From Thermoplasmata archaeon (lineage in GTDB: Archaea > Thermoplasmatota > Thermoplasmata > Thermoplasmatales > Thermoplasmataceae), in the NCBI GenBank assembly GCA_021827885.1, contig JAKAUD010000006.1:1-8437 (forward strand): DNA of 8,437 nt. Reading direction: 5' to 3'. The first letter of the stretch is position 1; each line of letters starts with the position of its first letter. Below the pieces are notes generated by a model. That model saw nothing but the letters and a program-made list of their open reading frames with translations, was not told where the DNA came from and searched no databases. The translations under genes were made by a program, and so were the position numbers. Positions 1-6,564 of this stretch are shown here, in pieces.

Positions 1-429
1 AGCGTGAATGTCTTTGATCTTCAAATTTGCGATTTCGCTTCTTCTAAGTCCCGTGTTCACAGTCAGAAGAATCATTGTGTGATCTCTCATATCTTCAACT
101 GTCATTCCTCTCGATCTTTCAATCAACCATCCGATCTGGTCTGCATCATACCTGTTCACAACGTACTTCTTCTTTGTTCCTTGAACATAGACGAACTTGT
201 CCCATCCTTCCTTTCCGAGGGAGGACTGGAAAGAAATCCACCTGTTGAGGTACTTGATGTACTCATTCACTTTCTGTTTGGAAGACCCTTTCCTCCTTTC
301 GTTAATAAGGAACTCCCTTATGCTCTCCCTTGAGGAGAGTTCACATTGTCTGGAAAAGAATCTCATCTTTCTTGAAGTGTATTCTATGGTGGACCTAGAG
401 AACTTCTCATACATCCAATTTTCAAAACC
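1..429 (-). CDS. tyrosine recombinase/integrase, N-terminal half, fused in frame to hsdM; partial at window edge
   Basis: Reverse-strand translation of 429-1 gives 143 residues without a stop, in the same frame as the hsdM fragment before it. The first ~75 residues (beginning [20 protein letters not shown]) resemble the helical core-binding domain of archaeal phage-type integrases. The catalytic domain then starts, with [18 protein letters not shown] at its end; the Arg directly after GL (codon 43-45) is the expected first catalytic Arg. The HxxR and Tyr residues would lie left of base 1, so activity cannot be judged. There is no separate promoter or convincing ribosome binding site at the junction; an internal ATG at 414 could serve as its own start. 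The family cuts and rejoins DNA at short attachment sites during integration, excision or inversion. The family call is firm; the element it serves is not visible. Confidence 0.82.
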
Positions 430-1215
430 TAGAAACTCCCCTTCCGTATTCCACTTGACTTCGTCCGAGTCTATGCTTCTTATAGCCAAGTTCATCTTAG
501 ACAGTCTCCAGGTAGTCTGGTTAGATTCTTGCCCAAATATGTGGATATCGTCTAGGCGACCCTGGTGAGCCTCAACAAACTTCTCACTCTGTACAAACAT
601 GCCGCCAGATCCGCAGCATGGATCAAACACTCTCCCTTTGTAAGGCTCTATCATTTCAACCAAGAGTTTAACTATACTTCTGGGTGTGTAAAATTGCCCA
701 CCTTTTCTGCCTTCAGCTAGGAAGAACTGTCCAAGGAAATACTCGTAGACCTTTCCAAGGATATCCTTGTCCTTAGCTTCAAGAGTCCCTATAGTTATAG
801 AGCTAATGAGATCTATTAGTTCACCAAGTCTTTGCTTGTCAAGTTGTGGCCTTGAGTAATTTGTCGGAAGAACTCCTTTTAGAGATAGATTATCGCGCTC
901 TATTACTTCCATAGCATCGTCTATCATTCTTCCAATAGTAGGAAGTTTTGCACTTCTCTGAATATAACTCCATCTAGCTTCTGGAGGAACCCAGAATACA
1001 TTTCTTGATGAATATTCATCCCTATCTTCTGGGTCAGAGAAGTTCTTTATATCTATTTCAAGCTCTCGGTATACCTCCGAGAATGAATCAGAAATATACT
1101 TTAGGAATATCAAACCAAGCACCACGTGTTTATACTCTGCCGCGTCCATATTGCTTCTTAACTTGTCAGCGGCAGCCCACAGTTTCTTTTCCAAGTCTCG
1201 CCCTTGATACTCCAT
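430..1215 (-). pseudogene. hsdM: 5' part of type I restriction-modification methylase subunit HsdM, interrupted before the catalytic motif
   Basis: HsdM is the N6-adenine methyltransferase subunit of type I R-M complexes and works with HsdS and HsdR. Here 262 residues from ATG 1215 match the family closely. The N-terminal bundle has [13 protein letters not shown] near residue 8 and [17 protein letters not shown] near 27. GQFYTPR is at 173-179, the AdoMet-binding motif I DPCCGSGG at 198-205, and GQES at 228-231. The family pattern continues to [10 protein letters not shown] (about 253-262), where HsdM should run on for some 20 residues into NPPF; instead the frame becomes an integrase. Motif IV and the C-terminal half (about 240 residues of a usual ~500) are missing, so this product should not methylate. 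An in-frame GTG at 1245 is an alternative start; neither start has a strong ribosome binding site. No hsdS or hsdR is visible in the window. Confidence 0.9.
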
Positions 1216-1278
1216 CAAACAGTCTTCTTTACCCTGATTTTCCACAATTAATGATATCTACTAACCAGTAAATTACGT

Positions 1279-1320
1279 TTTCTGGCCAGAAACACCCGAC
1301 AACATAGTTTTTATTTAAAG
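1279..1320. promoter_or_regulatory. divergent promoter region with TATA-like box and 14-base palindrome
   Basis: The gap between hsdM (minus) and the membrane protein (plus) holds an A/T box at 1308-1320. It reads as tttaaataaa on the minus strand and tttttattta on the plus strand. For the plus gene the spacing to ATG 1336 predicts a transcript starting at or near the start codon, i.e. leaderless. For hsdM it predicts a start near 1289. A perfect palindrome, TTTCTGGCCAGAAA, covers 1279-1292, right at that predicted hsdM start site, where a dimeric repressor could bind. The palindrome is seen directly; promoter and operator roles are inferred from archaeal spacing rules. Confidence 0.45.
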
Positions 1321-1335
1321 AAATTAATATTCCTT

Positions 1336-2160
1336 ATGACCAGAAGGGGTACAACAGAATTAGGTCCAAGAGACATAATTATGTCTATATCAACCCTACT
1401 AGGACTGTTGGTTGTTGCAGTTGGATTTCTACACTCCTATCAGGCGTCAGCTTCTCAAGTCAAGAATCTTACTGAAGTGATAATAGCTGTGGCATTTACA
1501 TTCATTATGACTGTTCTTGTTGCAGTTGCATTTGCACTGACTGGCAATAGGGACCTCTGGATACTTTCAGTACGAATGTATCTGTCGAGCTGGGTAATCT
1601 TTGGTTTGGGAATGATAATTATAATTGCCTTTCAAGGATTAGGCAATTTCACGTGGATAAGTGCCGGGATTGCTTCGGTTAATGTGATCGGAATATTTAC
1701 TCTTCTAGTCTTTTTTTTCCTAGCACTTTCCCTGGGGTCTTATTTTATATACTTCGGTAAACCGTTCTCCGATTATATTTGGGCTGTTCAAAAGTCAGGT
1801 GGGAATATGATAATGCTGATAGAAGAGGCATCCAACCTCCTAGTTCATTATTCTGGTGACTCGGAAGTAGCATTCCTCAAGCTATATGACGATATCCACA
1901 GTCTCCTTAGAATGATAGGTCAAAAGAAAGAACTAGAGGGCCCAAATAATTTTAAGAAGATCGTTAATGCAATGTACAAGGGTTCGAAAGATAGAAGAAA
2001 ACGATTTCTTAGTATTGATGTATCAGATAATTTCAACAAGCTCTACAATAGAATCCGAAAAGGAGTACTAATAGATGAGTATATTATGGACATGGGTATT
2101 CGATCTGCAATACTATTTAGGGTTGAGCTAACTAATTTCATAGACGCTATGAAACCTTAA
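1336..2160 (+). CDS. four-helix membrane protein of unknown function
   Basis: 274 residues. I do not recognise the family. Four strongly hydrophobic segments are visible at about residues 14-34, 47-68, 80-101 and 110-140. They are followed by a soluble, charged C-terminal half of about 130 residues with no motif I can name. There is no cleavable signal peptide. The start ATG 1336 has no ribosome binding site but sits at leaderless distance from the TATA-like box near 1310; an internal ATG at 1381 (MSISTLLGLL) is possible. It is divergent from hsdM and ends in a TTAA that also contains the stop codon of the minus-strand regulator remnant. A defence-related membrane effector is conceivable given the surroundings, but nothing in the sequence itself shows this. 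Confidence 0.75.
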   Translation: MTRRGTTELGPRDIIMSISTLLGLLVVAVGFLHSYQASASQVKNLTEVIIAVAFTFIMTVLVAVAFALTGNRDLWILSVRMYLSSWVIFGLGMIIIIAFQGLGNFTWISAGIASVNVIGIFTLLVFFFLALSLGSYFIYFGKPFSDYIWAVQKSGGNMIMLIEEASNLLVHYSGDSEVAFLKLYDDIHSLLRMIGQKKELEGPNNFKKIVNAMYKGSKDRRKRFLSIDVSDNFNKLYNRIRKGVLIDEYIMDMGIRSAILFRVELTNFIDAMKP

Positions 2161-2312
2161 CTGGAATCCATTAAAGTGACAATTTCAAGAATCTTCTTAG
2201 AGATTTCTCTCCCTTTATCAGTTATCATAATGAGATTCCTTGCCTGATATCTCTTATCATCAGCTCTCGTTTTCACCAATACCAACTTTTTTTGGCTAGA
2301 GGAAATTAGCCA
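2157..2312 (-). pseudogene. 5'-truncated winged-helix transcription regulator remnant
   Basis: Reverse translation gives about 51 residues ending in TAA (2159-2157). The core, KKLVLVKTRADDKRYQARN then LIMITDKGREISKKILEIV, has the shape of the C-terminal part of a MarR/ArsR-like winged helix. It shows the end of the recognition helix, a charged wing hairpin, the typical TDKGRE turn and a last helix. In-frame TAG lies just upstream (2315-2313) and other frames upstream give no helix-turn-helix, so the N-terminal half is gone. The surviving stop codon overlaps the stop of the convergent membrane-protein gene through the palindromic TTAA. The rest of the gap to 2431 holds no recognisable gene. 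A very short functional protein starting at a TTG/GTG near 2285 cannot be excluded. Confidence 0.55.
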
Positions 2313-2431
2313 CTACATGTATAATCCCAAAGGAACTTACGAAAATGGGACAGGTAAAAGTGCGGGTACAGGTGAGATTTAACTTTCTCTAGGTCAATTT
2401 CAGACTAGAAAATACCAAAATGTATGTATTA

Positions 2432-2662
2432 TTAAGATGGAGAAGGGATCTCAAGTTGAGCTACTCTACAATTTGCGTTATCAATAGATTCTCGTATGAC
2501 TTTTAAGAAAATATAGGTTAGAAGGGCTGCTAAAATCGTTATTGAATAATATATTGCTTGGAGTGCACCGTCAAAATGAAAAAGATAGAAGCAATTTTGT
2601 GCTACAAAGAATTGACTAACTGTGAGAGATACCTGTTCCCACTTTCTTAAAGAGATCCACAA
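2432..2662 (-). CDS. small hydrophobic protein, possibly two membrane helices
   Basis: 76 residues from a TTG start; no family recognised. Hydrophobic stretches lie at about 11-30 (VSLTVSQFFVAQNCFYLFHF) and 36-55 (AIYYSITILAALLTYIFLKV), followed by a short polar tail. GGTGA lies at 2670-2666, only 3 bases before the TTG, which is a short spacer. Only 30 bases separate this start from the divergent ATG of the next operon, leaving little room for separate promoters. It could be a real small membrane protein tied to that operon or a chance frame; moderate to low confidence. Confidence 0.4.
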   Translation of the reverse strand: MWISLRKWEQVSLTVSQFFVAQNCFYLFHFDGALQAIYYSITILAALLTYIFLKVIRESIDNANCRVAQLEIPSPS

Positions 2663-2686
2663 TACTCACCTACAATTTGAGAGAGG
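2643..2686 (+). promoter_or_regulatory. possible promoter and ribosome binding site of the three-gene operon
   Basis: GAGAGG at 2681-2686 sits 6 bases before ATG 2693, a good Shine-Dalgarno match that supports this start. A weak TATA-like stretch, tttcttaaa at 2643-2651, would place a transcript start near 2672, giving a leader of about 20 bases that includes the site. The ribosome binding site is clear; the TATA box is tentative and lies inside the divergent small frame. Confidence 0.4.
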
Positions 2687-2692
2687 CACGTC

Positions 2693-3631
2693 ATGGAACT
2701 AGGGAAACGAGATGGAACTCCTTACGGTGAGGCAAGAAGACTTAGGTATATTTCTGAGATTTGTAACCTCTTGACTGATACTGGGAATATTGATGCAACA
2801 TTATTGACTGAAAGAATCAAATCAAAGGCAGACGACCTGGAGCAATTAAGAACAGCACATATCAGGATTAGCGGAAAGATAGGGACTAGGAACGTCGCCC
2901 ATAATTACATTGAATTTAGCAGATGGCTAGAGGTCATAAATAGGAGTGGTCACTTGGCTAGTCCGAACGGATATACGTTGCTCTTTTCAGAAATCTACGG
3001 GGGTCCGGCTTTCAGACTAACTAATGAAGAGAAAATAGCATTCTTCCAGACTATTTCGAGAAAAGGACAAGTTATAGACGTTCTTGCAAGTTTAAAAAGA
3101 GAAAATTACGTTAAAGACACCGTAAAGAAATTTAGGCAATATGGCGAACATTTTATCGAGACCTTTTTTGAATGGTTCGTTGACCTAGGTATTCTTAAAA
3201 CCAGTACCAGCTCAAGCAGAGAATTCTATCTTACCGCGACAGGGGAAAGTCTTGTCAATGAGATGGAGGCAGATAGATCTGACGTGAAAATGACCTCCAA
3301 CTTCTGTTCATCGGTGCTACGGAGAACCATTTCAAATGACGCTGAATCTGGAAGATTCGTAATTGACAGTACATTTAAACTTAGTTTTAAGACACTACAA
3401 AACAAAACGAGAAGCGAGCTAGGGAATAATCTTTATACAGCTTTACCAATCCTTTTATATATGCAATCATATCTAATTGTGAAGCACAATCTGTATCTAC
3501 GGGTTAAAGATATAGCGGCCCTGCTTAGTGAAAGCAAACTCTCCTCGATAGGCCATATCCATCTTAACTGGGAAGATGCTTCAAGAAAGGGCCACATTGT
3601 AGTCTTGGGAGATGTACTCGATGAAAGATAA
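2693..3631 (+). CDS. double winged-helix-like protein, first gene of an ATPase/PIN cassette
   Basis: 312 residues, unrecognised family. Residues about 15-97 look like a winged-helix domain: helices from RRLRYISEICNLL, a TAHIR...NYIEFSRWLEVIN helix region, then SPNGYTLLFSEI as wing and turn. A second such unit seems to lie at about 110-193, with the helix FIETFFEWFVDLGILKT followed by a hairpin and YLTATGESL. The C-terminal 110 residues show no motif I know. This layout suggests DNA binding, possibly target recognition for the ATPase encoded next. The start is supported by GAGAGG 6 bases upstream. Its end overlaps the following ATPase gene by 11-20 bases, so the two are almost certainly cotranslated and probably act together. 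The domain reading is inferred from secondary-structure-like patterns only. Confidence 0.7.
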   Translation: MELGKRDGTPYGEARRLRYISEICNLLTDTGNIDATLLTERIKSKADDLEQLRTAHIRISGKIGTRNVAHNYIEFSRWLEVINRSGHLASPNGYTLLFSEIYGGPAFRLTNEEKIAFFQTISRKGQVIDVLASLKRENYVKDTVKKFRQYGEHFIETFFEWFVDLGILKTSTSSSREFYLTATGESLVNEMEADRSDVKMTSNFCSSVLRRTISNDAESGRFVIDSTFKLSFKTLQNKTRSELGNNLYTALPILLYMQSYLIVKHNLYLRVKDIAALLSESKLSSIGHIHLNWEDASRKGHIVVLGDVLDER

Positions 3632-4793
3632 CGATGAAATGAAAGAGTATCTCAATGCATTTGGTTTCAGAACAGACAAGGATCCGTTTCCTGCAACCCC
3701 TCCAACTAATGTTGACTACTGGGCGGATAATGATAAGGTATTCAAGAAAATAATCCAAATGGAAAGAGACTCGTTACTCTTTGATTCCAGCTCCTTGTAC
3801 ATTTTCTGGGGGCCATATGGAAGTGGTAAGACATTTGCAGCATATTACTTAGAAACTCTTAACAAAGACCCGGCGATGGCAACAGAAATGGGCCTATCAA
3901 AGAAACCAGTTGAAACTATTGTTCTTCCTGCAACAAGACCTACAAGGGGCAGCCAGGTTATCTATAACATCCATCTCCATATTTCAAAGAATCTCATTTC
4001 CAAAATTCTCTTGGACAGAGACCTTCTTGCGGTTCTCAGGACTAACACGAACAAGCTAGGTCCAGGTGAGATTAAAGAAGCAATAAAAGATATGACTAGC
4101 AAAATACCATTGACTCTATCGGGAGAATACGGAACTGATTTAGTATCATCTAGCGAAGGATACAAATATCTCACAAATGGGAGAAGCAAGATCGGCAAAG
4201 TACTTGATATTTATTCTTTGACTTCAATCATAAATGTGTTAATGCAAGTGGTCCTAGAAAGGAATCGACGCGTCGTAATTGCTATTGATGAACTGGAAAA
4301 TCTCACCACTGTGACCACTTCAGAAAGACTTATGATAAATGACTACATAAGACGCCTCTATGATGACAATCCTCGAGGATTATCGCTTATTCTAATTTTC
4401 ACATATGACTCTTATGACGACATAAACATTGTAATCGAACCTTCAATAATCTCAAGAAAGAGGGATGTTATTGAGTTTTCATATCCTGAAGAAGGAGATA
4501 TTGAGAAATACATCAAAGGATGTATTGAGGAAAGAGCTTCCAGAAAGCTTAACGAGGTGATGGAGTCAGAAGTTCTAAAGAAAATTGTCAAACTTCTTAC
4601 AAGTACACTTGGAAAAACCATTACATTTAGAAAGATAAATTTTGAAATGCATTCAATAATGAGGAACATCTATGAAGCTACTGGGGATCATCCTCAGAAT
4701 TTTAAAATTACGCTGAAAAGCTTTGACGAAATTTATGGTAAAAGAACAGAAGAGCTAATGAATGAAGTGAGAAAGAGGCAGAAGAAGAGTTGA
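3621..4793 (+). CDS. AAA+ ATPase (ORC/ExeA-like P-loop NTPase)
   Basis: 390 residues from ATG 3621. That start has GGGAG (3607-3611) 9 bases upstream and is preferred over ATG 3612, which would add three residues. Numbering from 3612, Walker A is GPYGSGKT at 67-74 and Walker B is VVIAIDE at 221-227 with Asp226 and Glu227. A sensor-1-like strand LILIFTY lies at 259-265, followed by PSIISRKRDVIEFSYP (278-292) at the place where ORC/MoxR-type ATPases carry arginines. The N-terminal segment (FGFRTDKDPFPATPP, then DYWADNDKVFKKII) is typical of ATPases that sense or load onto DNA. It should bind and hydrolyse ATP and probably forms rings. It overlaps the winged-helix gene upstream and the PIN-like gene downstream (TTGA overlap), which suggests one complex. 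Family-level call is secure; role in defence is inference. Confidence 0.85.
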   Translation: MKDNDEMKEYLNAFGFRTDKDPFPATPPTNVDYWADNDKVFKKIIQMERDSLLFDSSSLYIFWGPYGSGKTFAAYYLETLNKDPAMATEMGLSKKPVETIVLPATRPTRGSQVIYNIHLHISKNLISKILLDRDLLAVLRTNTNKLGPGEIKEAIKDMTSKIPLTLSGEYGTDLVSSSEGYKYLTNGRSKIGKVLDIYSLTSIINVLMQVVLERNRRVVIAIDELENLTTVTTSERLMINDYIRRLYDDNPRGLSLILIFTYDSYDDINIVIEPSIISRKRDVIEFSYPEEGDIEKYIKGCIEERASRKLNEVMESEVLKKIVKLLTSTLGKTITFRKINFEMHSIMRNIYEATGDHPQNFKITLKSFDEIYGKRTEELMNEVRKRQKKS

Positions 4794-5488
4794 CTTTTTC
4801 TAGTAAGATATCAATCGCGGATGAAAGTTTCTTCTTAAGTCTTATTGAATCTGATGTATCGTTCCAGGCATTTGAACATCTAGAAGAAAAACTTGGACTT
4901 ATTGTGCCGATTCCTGAACAGGAGGATCAAATAAAATCTGCAATAAAAATACGCGATCCCGAGGACTTACTCCTTTGGATCAGAGCAATTGATGATGGAC
5001 TCAGCAGTCTTTTGAATTTATATTGGAGAAGTCGCGACTATGGAGCAAACTCAGATGAACTTAAGGGTCAAATTCAAGAAATAGCCAAAAAAGTTGACAG
5101 GTTGACACATAAATTGAATGCAGGAATTTCTTGGGATGATATCCTCGTACTAGCGACGGGCATATGGATAAGTGAGCATACTAACAAAGTCGTAACAGCG
5201 ATAAGCGATGACAGAGATATTCTGGCGGCCGGGCATCTAATTTGTTCTTATCTCGGAAGGGAAATTAATATTCGATCGACTTACGAACTATTAATAGGTC
5301 TGACTGAACCAGATATAATCTCTAATTACTTACGACACTGTGACATTGAAATGGAAGTAATGGCGACAGAAAGAATAAAAAAATCGCAGCTGGAAAAAAA
5401 TCTCAACAATCTACTTGAAAGAGCCAAAGTGAGTTTTCACCCTTCCCCGAAGAATAGGAGCATAAACGTGACAAAACTTTTGGGATGA
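4790..5488 (+). CDS. PIN-like domain protein, putative nuclease of the cassette
   Basis: 232 residues. The TTG start overlaps the ATPase stop in TTGA, and the first strand of the domain begins almost at once, so a later start would destroy it. The fold signature is partial. The opening strand KISIADESFFLSLIES carries Asp11 where PIN domains have their first metal ligand. SWDDILVLATGIWISE (114-129) followed by KVVTAISDDRDILAAG (133-148) closely matches the later PIN pattern with its Asp residues (116/117, 140, 141, 143). A helical insertion of about 70 residues between them is unusual, as is a ~65-residue C-terminal tail. PIN proteins are Mg-dependent ribonucleases, often toxins, some acting on DNA. 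Coupling to an ATPase and a DNA-binding-like protein suggests a controlled effector. The PIN call needs a profile search; moderate confidence. Confidence 0.6.
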   Translation: MTFSSKISIADESFFLSLIESDVSFQAFEHLEEKLGLIVPIPEQEDQIKSAIKIRDPEDLLLWIRAIDDGLSSLLNLYWRSRDYGANSDELKGQIQEIAKKVDRLTHKLNAGISWDDILVLATGIWISEHTNKVVTAISDDRDILAAGHLICSYLGREINIRSTYELLIGLTEPDIISNYLRHCDIEMEVMATERIKKSQLEKNLNNLLERAKVSFHPSPKNRSINVTKLLG

Positions 5489-5503
5489 GAGGTATCCTCA
5501 ATG

Positions 5504-5515
5504 TTAAATATAAAA
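5504..5515 (+). promoter_or_regulatory. TATA-like box before the methyltransferase gene
   Basis: ttaaatataaaa at 5504-5515 is a good archaeal TATA-box match. The usual 25-base spacing puts the transcript start near 5535, about 9 bases before the GTG start. That agrees with the lack of a ribosome binding site there. A small dyad, GAGGTATCCTC (5489-5499), lies just upstream. The methyltransferase therefore probably has its own promoter instead of depending on the preceding operon. Confidence 0.5.
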
Positions 5516-5543
5516 CAGTTTTTAGCTCATTCACAATATATAA

Positions 5544-6500
5544 GTGTTAAAATTGGCAGCAATTAAAGACTACGAACGAAAAGTTGGAATTCGGCCCATA
5601 TACAAGACAACCTTGGGGACTATGTATAAGGGACGCATAGAAACATTTTTAGAATCTGAGGTCTCCAACTATTATAAGGGTAAAATAGGTCTAATTCTCA
5701 CTTCTCCGCCATTTCCTCTGAATCGTAAAAAGAAATATGGGAATAAGGAAGGGGACGAGTATCTGGAATGGCTCAGAGATTTGGCTAGTCCTTTAGCCAA
5801 ACTCCTTAAACCAAAGGGGTCCATTGTTCTAGAAATTGGAAATGCTTGGGAAAAGGGGAAACCAACTATGTCAACTCTAACCGTTCGGTCGCTGCTAGAA
5901 TTTCTGAATTCTGGCAGTCTTAAACTGTGTGAGCAGTTCGTTTGTTTCAACCCTGCTAGACTTCCCGGACCAGCGCAATGGGTTAATGTTGAAAGAATCA
6001 GAGTTAAAGATGCATTTACAAATGCTTGGTGGATGTCTCCTTCAGAGAGACCAAATGCGGACAATAGACGGATTTTGGAGGAATACAGTGAATCTATGAA
6101 AAAACTGCTGTCTCGAGGAAGTTATGATTATGGAAAAAGGCCATCTGAACACAACATAGGTAAATCTTCGTTCTTAAAAAATAACAGAGGAGCTATACCT
6201 TCAAATGTTCTAATTTTCTCTAATACTGAGTCAAACTCTGATTACCTTAATTACTGCAGAAGCAGAAGGATTAAGTTGCATCCAGCGAGAATGCCCGAAC
6301 ATTTTGCGGAATTCTTTGTGAAATTTCTAACTAACTCTAAAGATATCGTTCTTGATCCGTTTGCGGGTAGCAACACTGTAGGAGCCATCGCTGAACGACT
6401 GGGAAGGAAGTGGATATCAATAGAGCCGAGATCAAGTTACATCAAAGGGTCGGTAGGACGATTCAAAGGGACCAAAATGATTGAGATAGGTAAAATGTGA
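5544..6500 (+). CDS. site-specific DNA methyltransferase, N4-cytosine type (PvuII-like)
   Basis: 318 residues from GTG 5544. Motif order is IV then I, the circularly permuted beta class. TSPPFPLNRKKKYGN at 53-67 holds the catalytic SPPF, which in this family marks N4-cytosine methylation. DPFAGSNTVG at 271-280 is the AdoMet-binding motif. Between them ARLPGPAQWVNVERIRVKDA (138-157), AWWMSPSERPNAD, the SNTESNS turn (226-232) and HPARMPEHFAEFF follow M.PvuII from memory almost motif by motif, and the length is close to that enzyme's. It transfers a methyl group from AdoMet to cytosine N4 in a short DNA site; the site cannot be read from the sequence. It is most likely paired with the HNH endonuclease gene 64 bases downstream. 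TTG 5553 is an alternative start. Confidence 0.9.
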   Translation: MLKLAAIKDYERKVGIRPIYKTTLGTMYKGRIETFLESEVSNYYKGKIGLILTSPPFPLNRKKKYGNKEGDEYLEWLRDLASPLAKLLKPKGSIVLEIGNAWEKGKPTMSTLTVRSLLEFLNSGSLKLCEQFVCFNPARLPGPAQWVNVERIRVKDAFTNAWWMSPSERPNADNRRILEEYSESMKKLLSRGSYDYGKRPSEHNIGKSSFLKNNRGAIPSNVLIFSNTESNSDYLNYCRSRRIKLHPARMPEHFAEFFVKFLTNSKDIVLDPFAGSNTVGAIAERLGRKWISIEPRSSYIKGSVGRFKGTKMIEIGKM

Positions 6501-6564
6501 AAAGCAAAATTTCATAGACTCGTAATTCCAATAGTTTAATCCATAACCTGAATCTTATGTAGAT

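Noticed and set aside
4..1271. Plus-strand open frames of 88-123 codons over the left end
   Set aside because: They are shadows of the hsdM/integrase frame on the minus strand, which carries clear family motifs throughout.
2294..2311. Hairpin GGCTA...TAGCC as a terminator
   Set aside because: Only a 5-base stem with an 8-base loop, and the T run lies before it on the plus strand and gives A's after it on the minus strand.
2345..2392. Short frame MGQVKVRVQVRFNFL, like the start of an archaeal aspartic-protease-type protein
   Set aside because: Only 15 codons before a stop; the likeness is too short to mean anything.
2388..2394. tctaggt, also found at the hsdM/integrase junction, as a second attachment site
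   Set aside because: A seven-base match with no longer shared flank is expected by chance in a window of this size.
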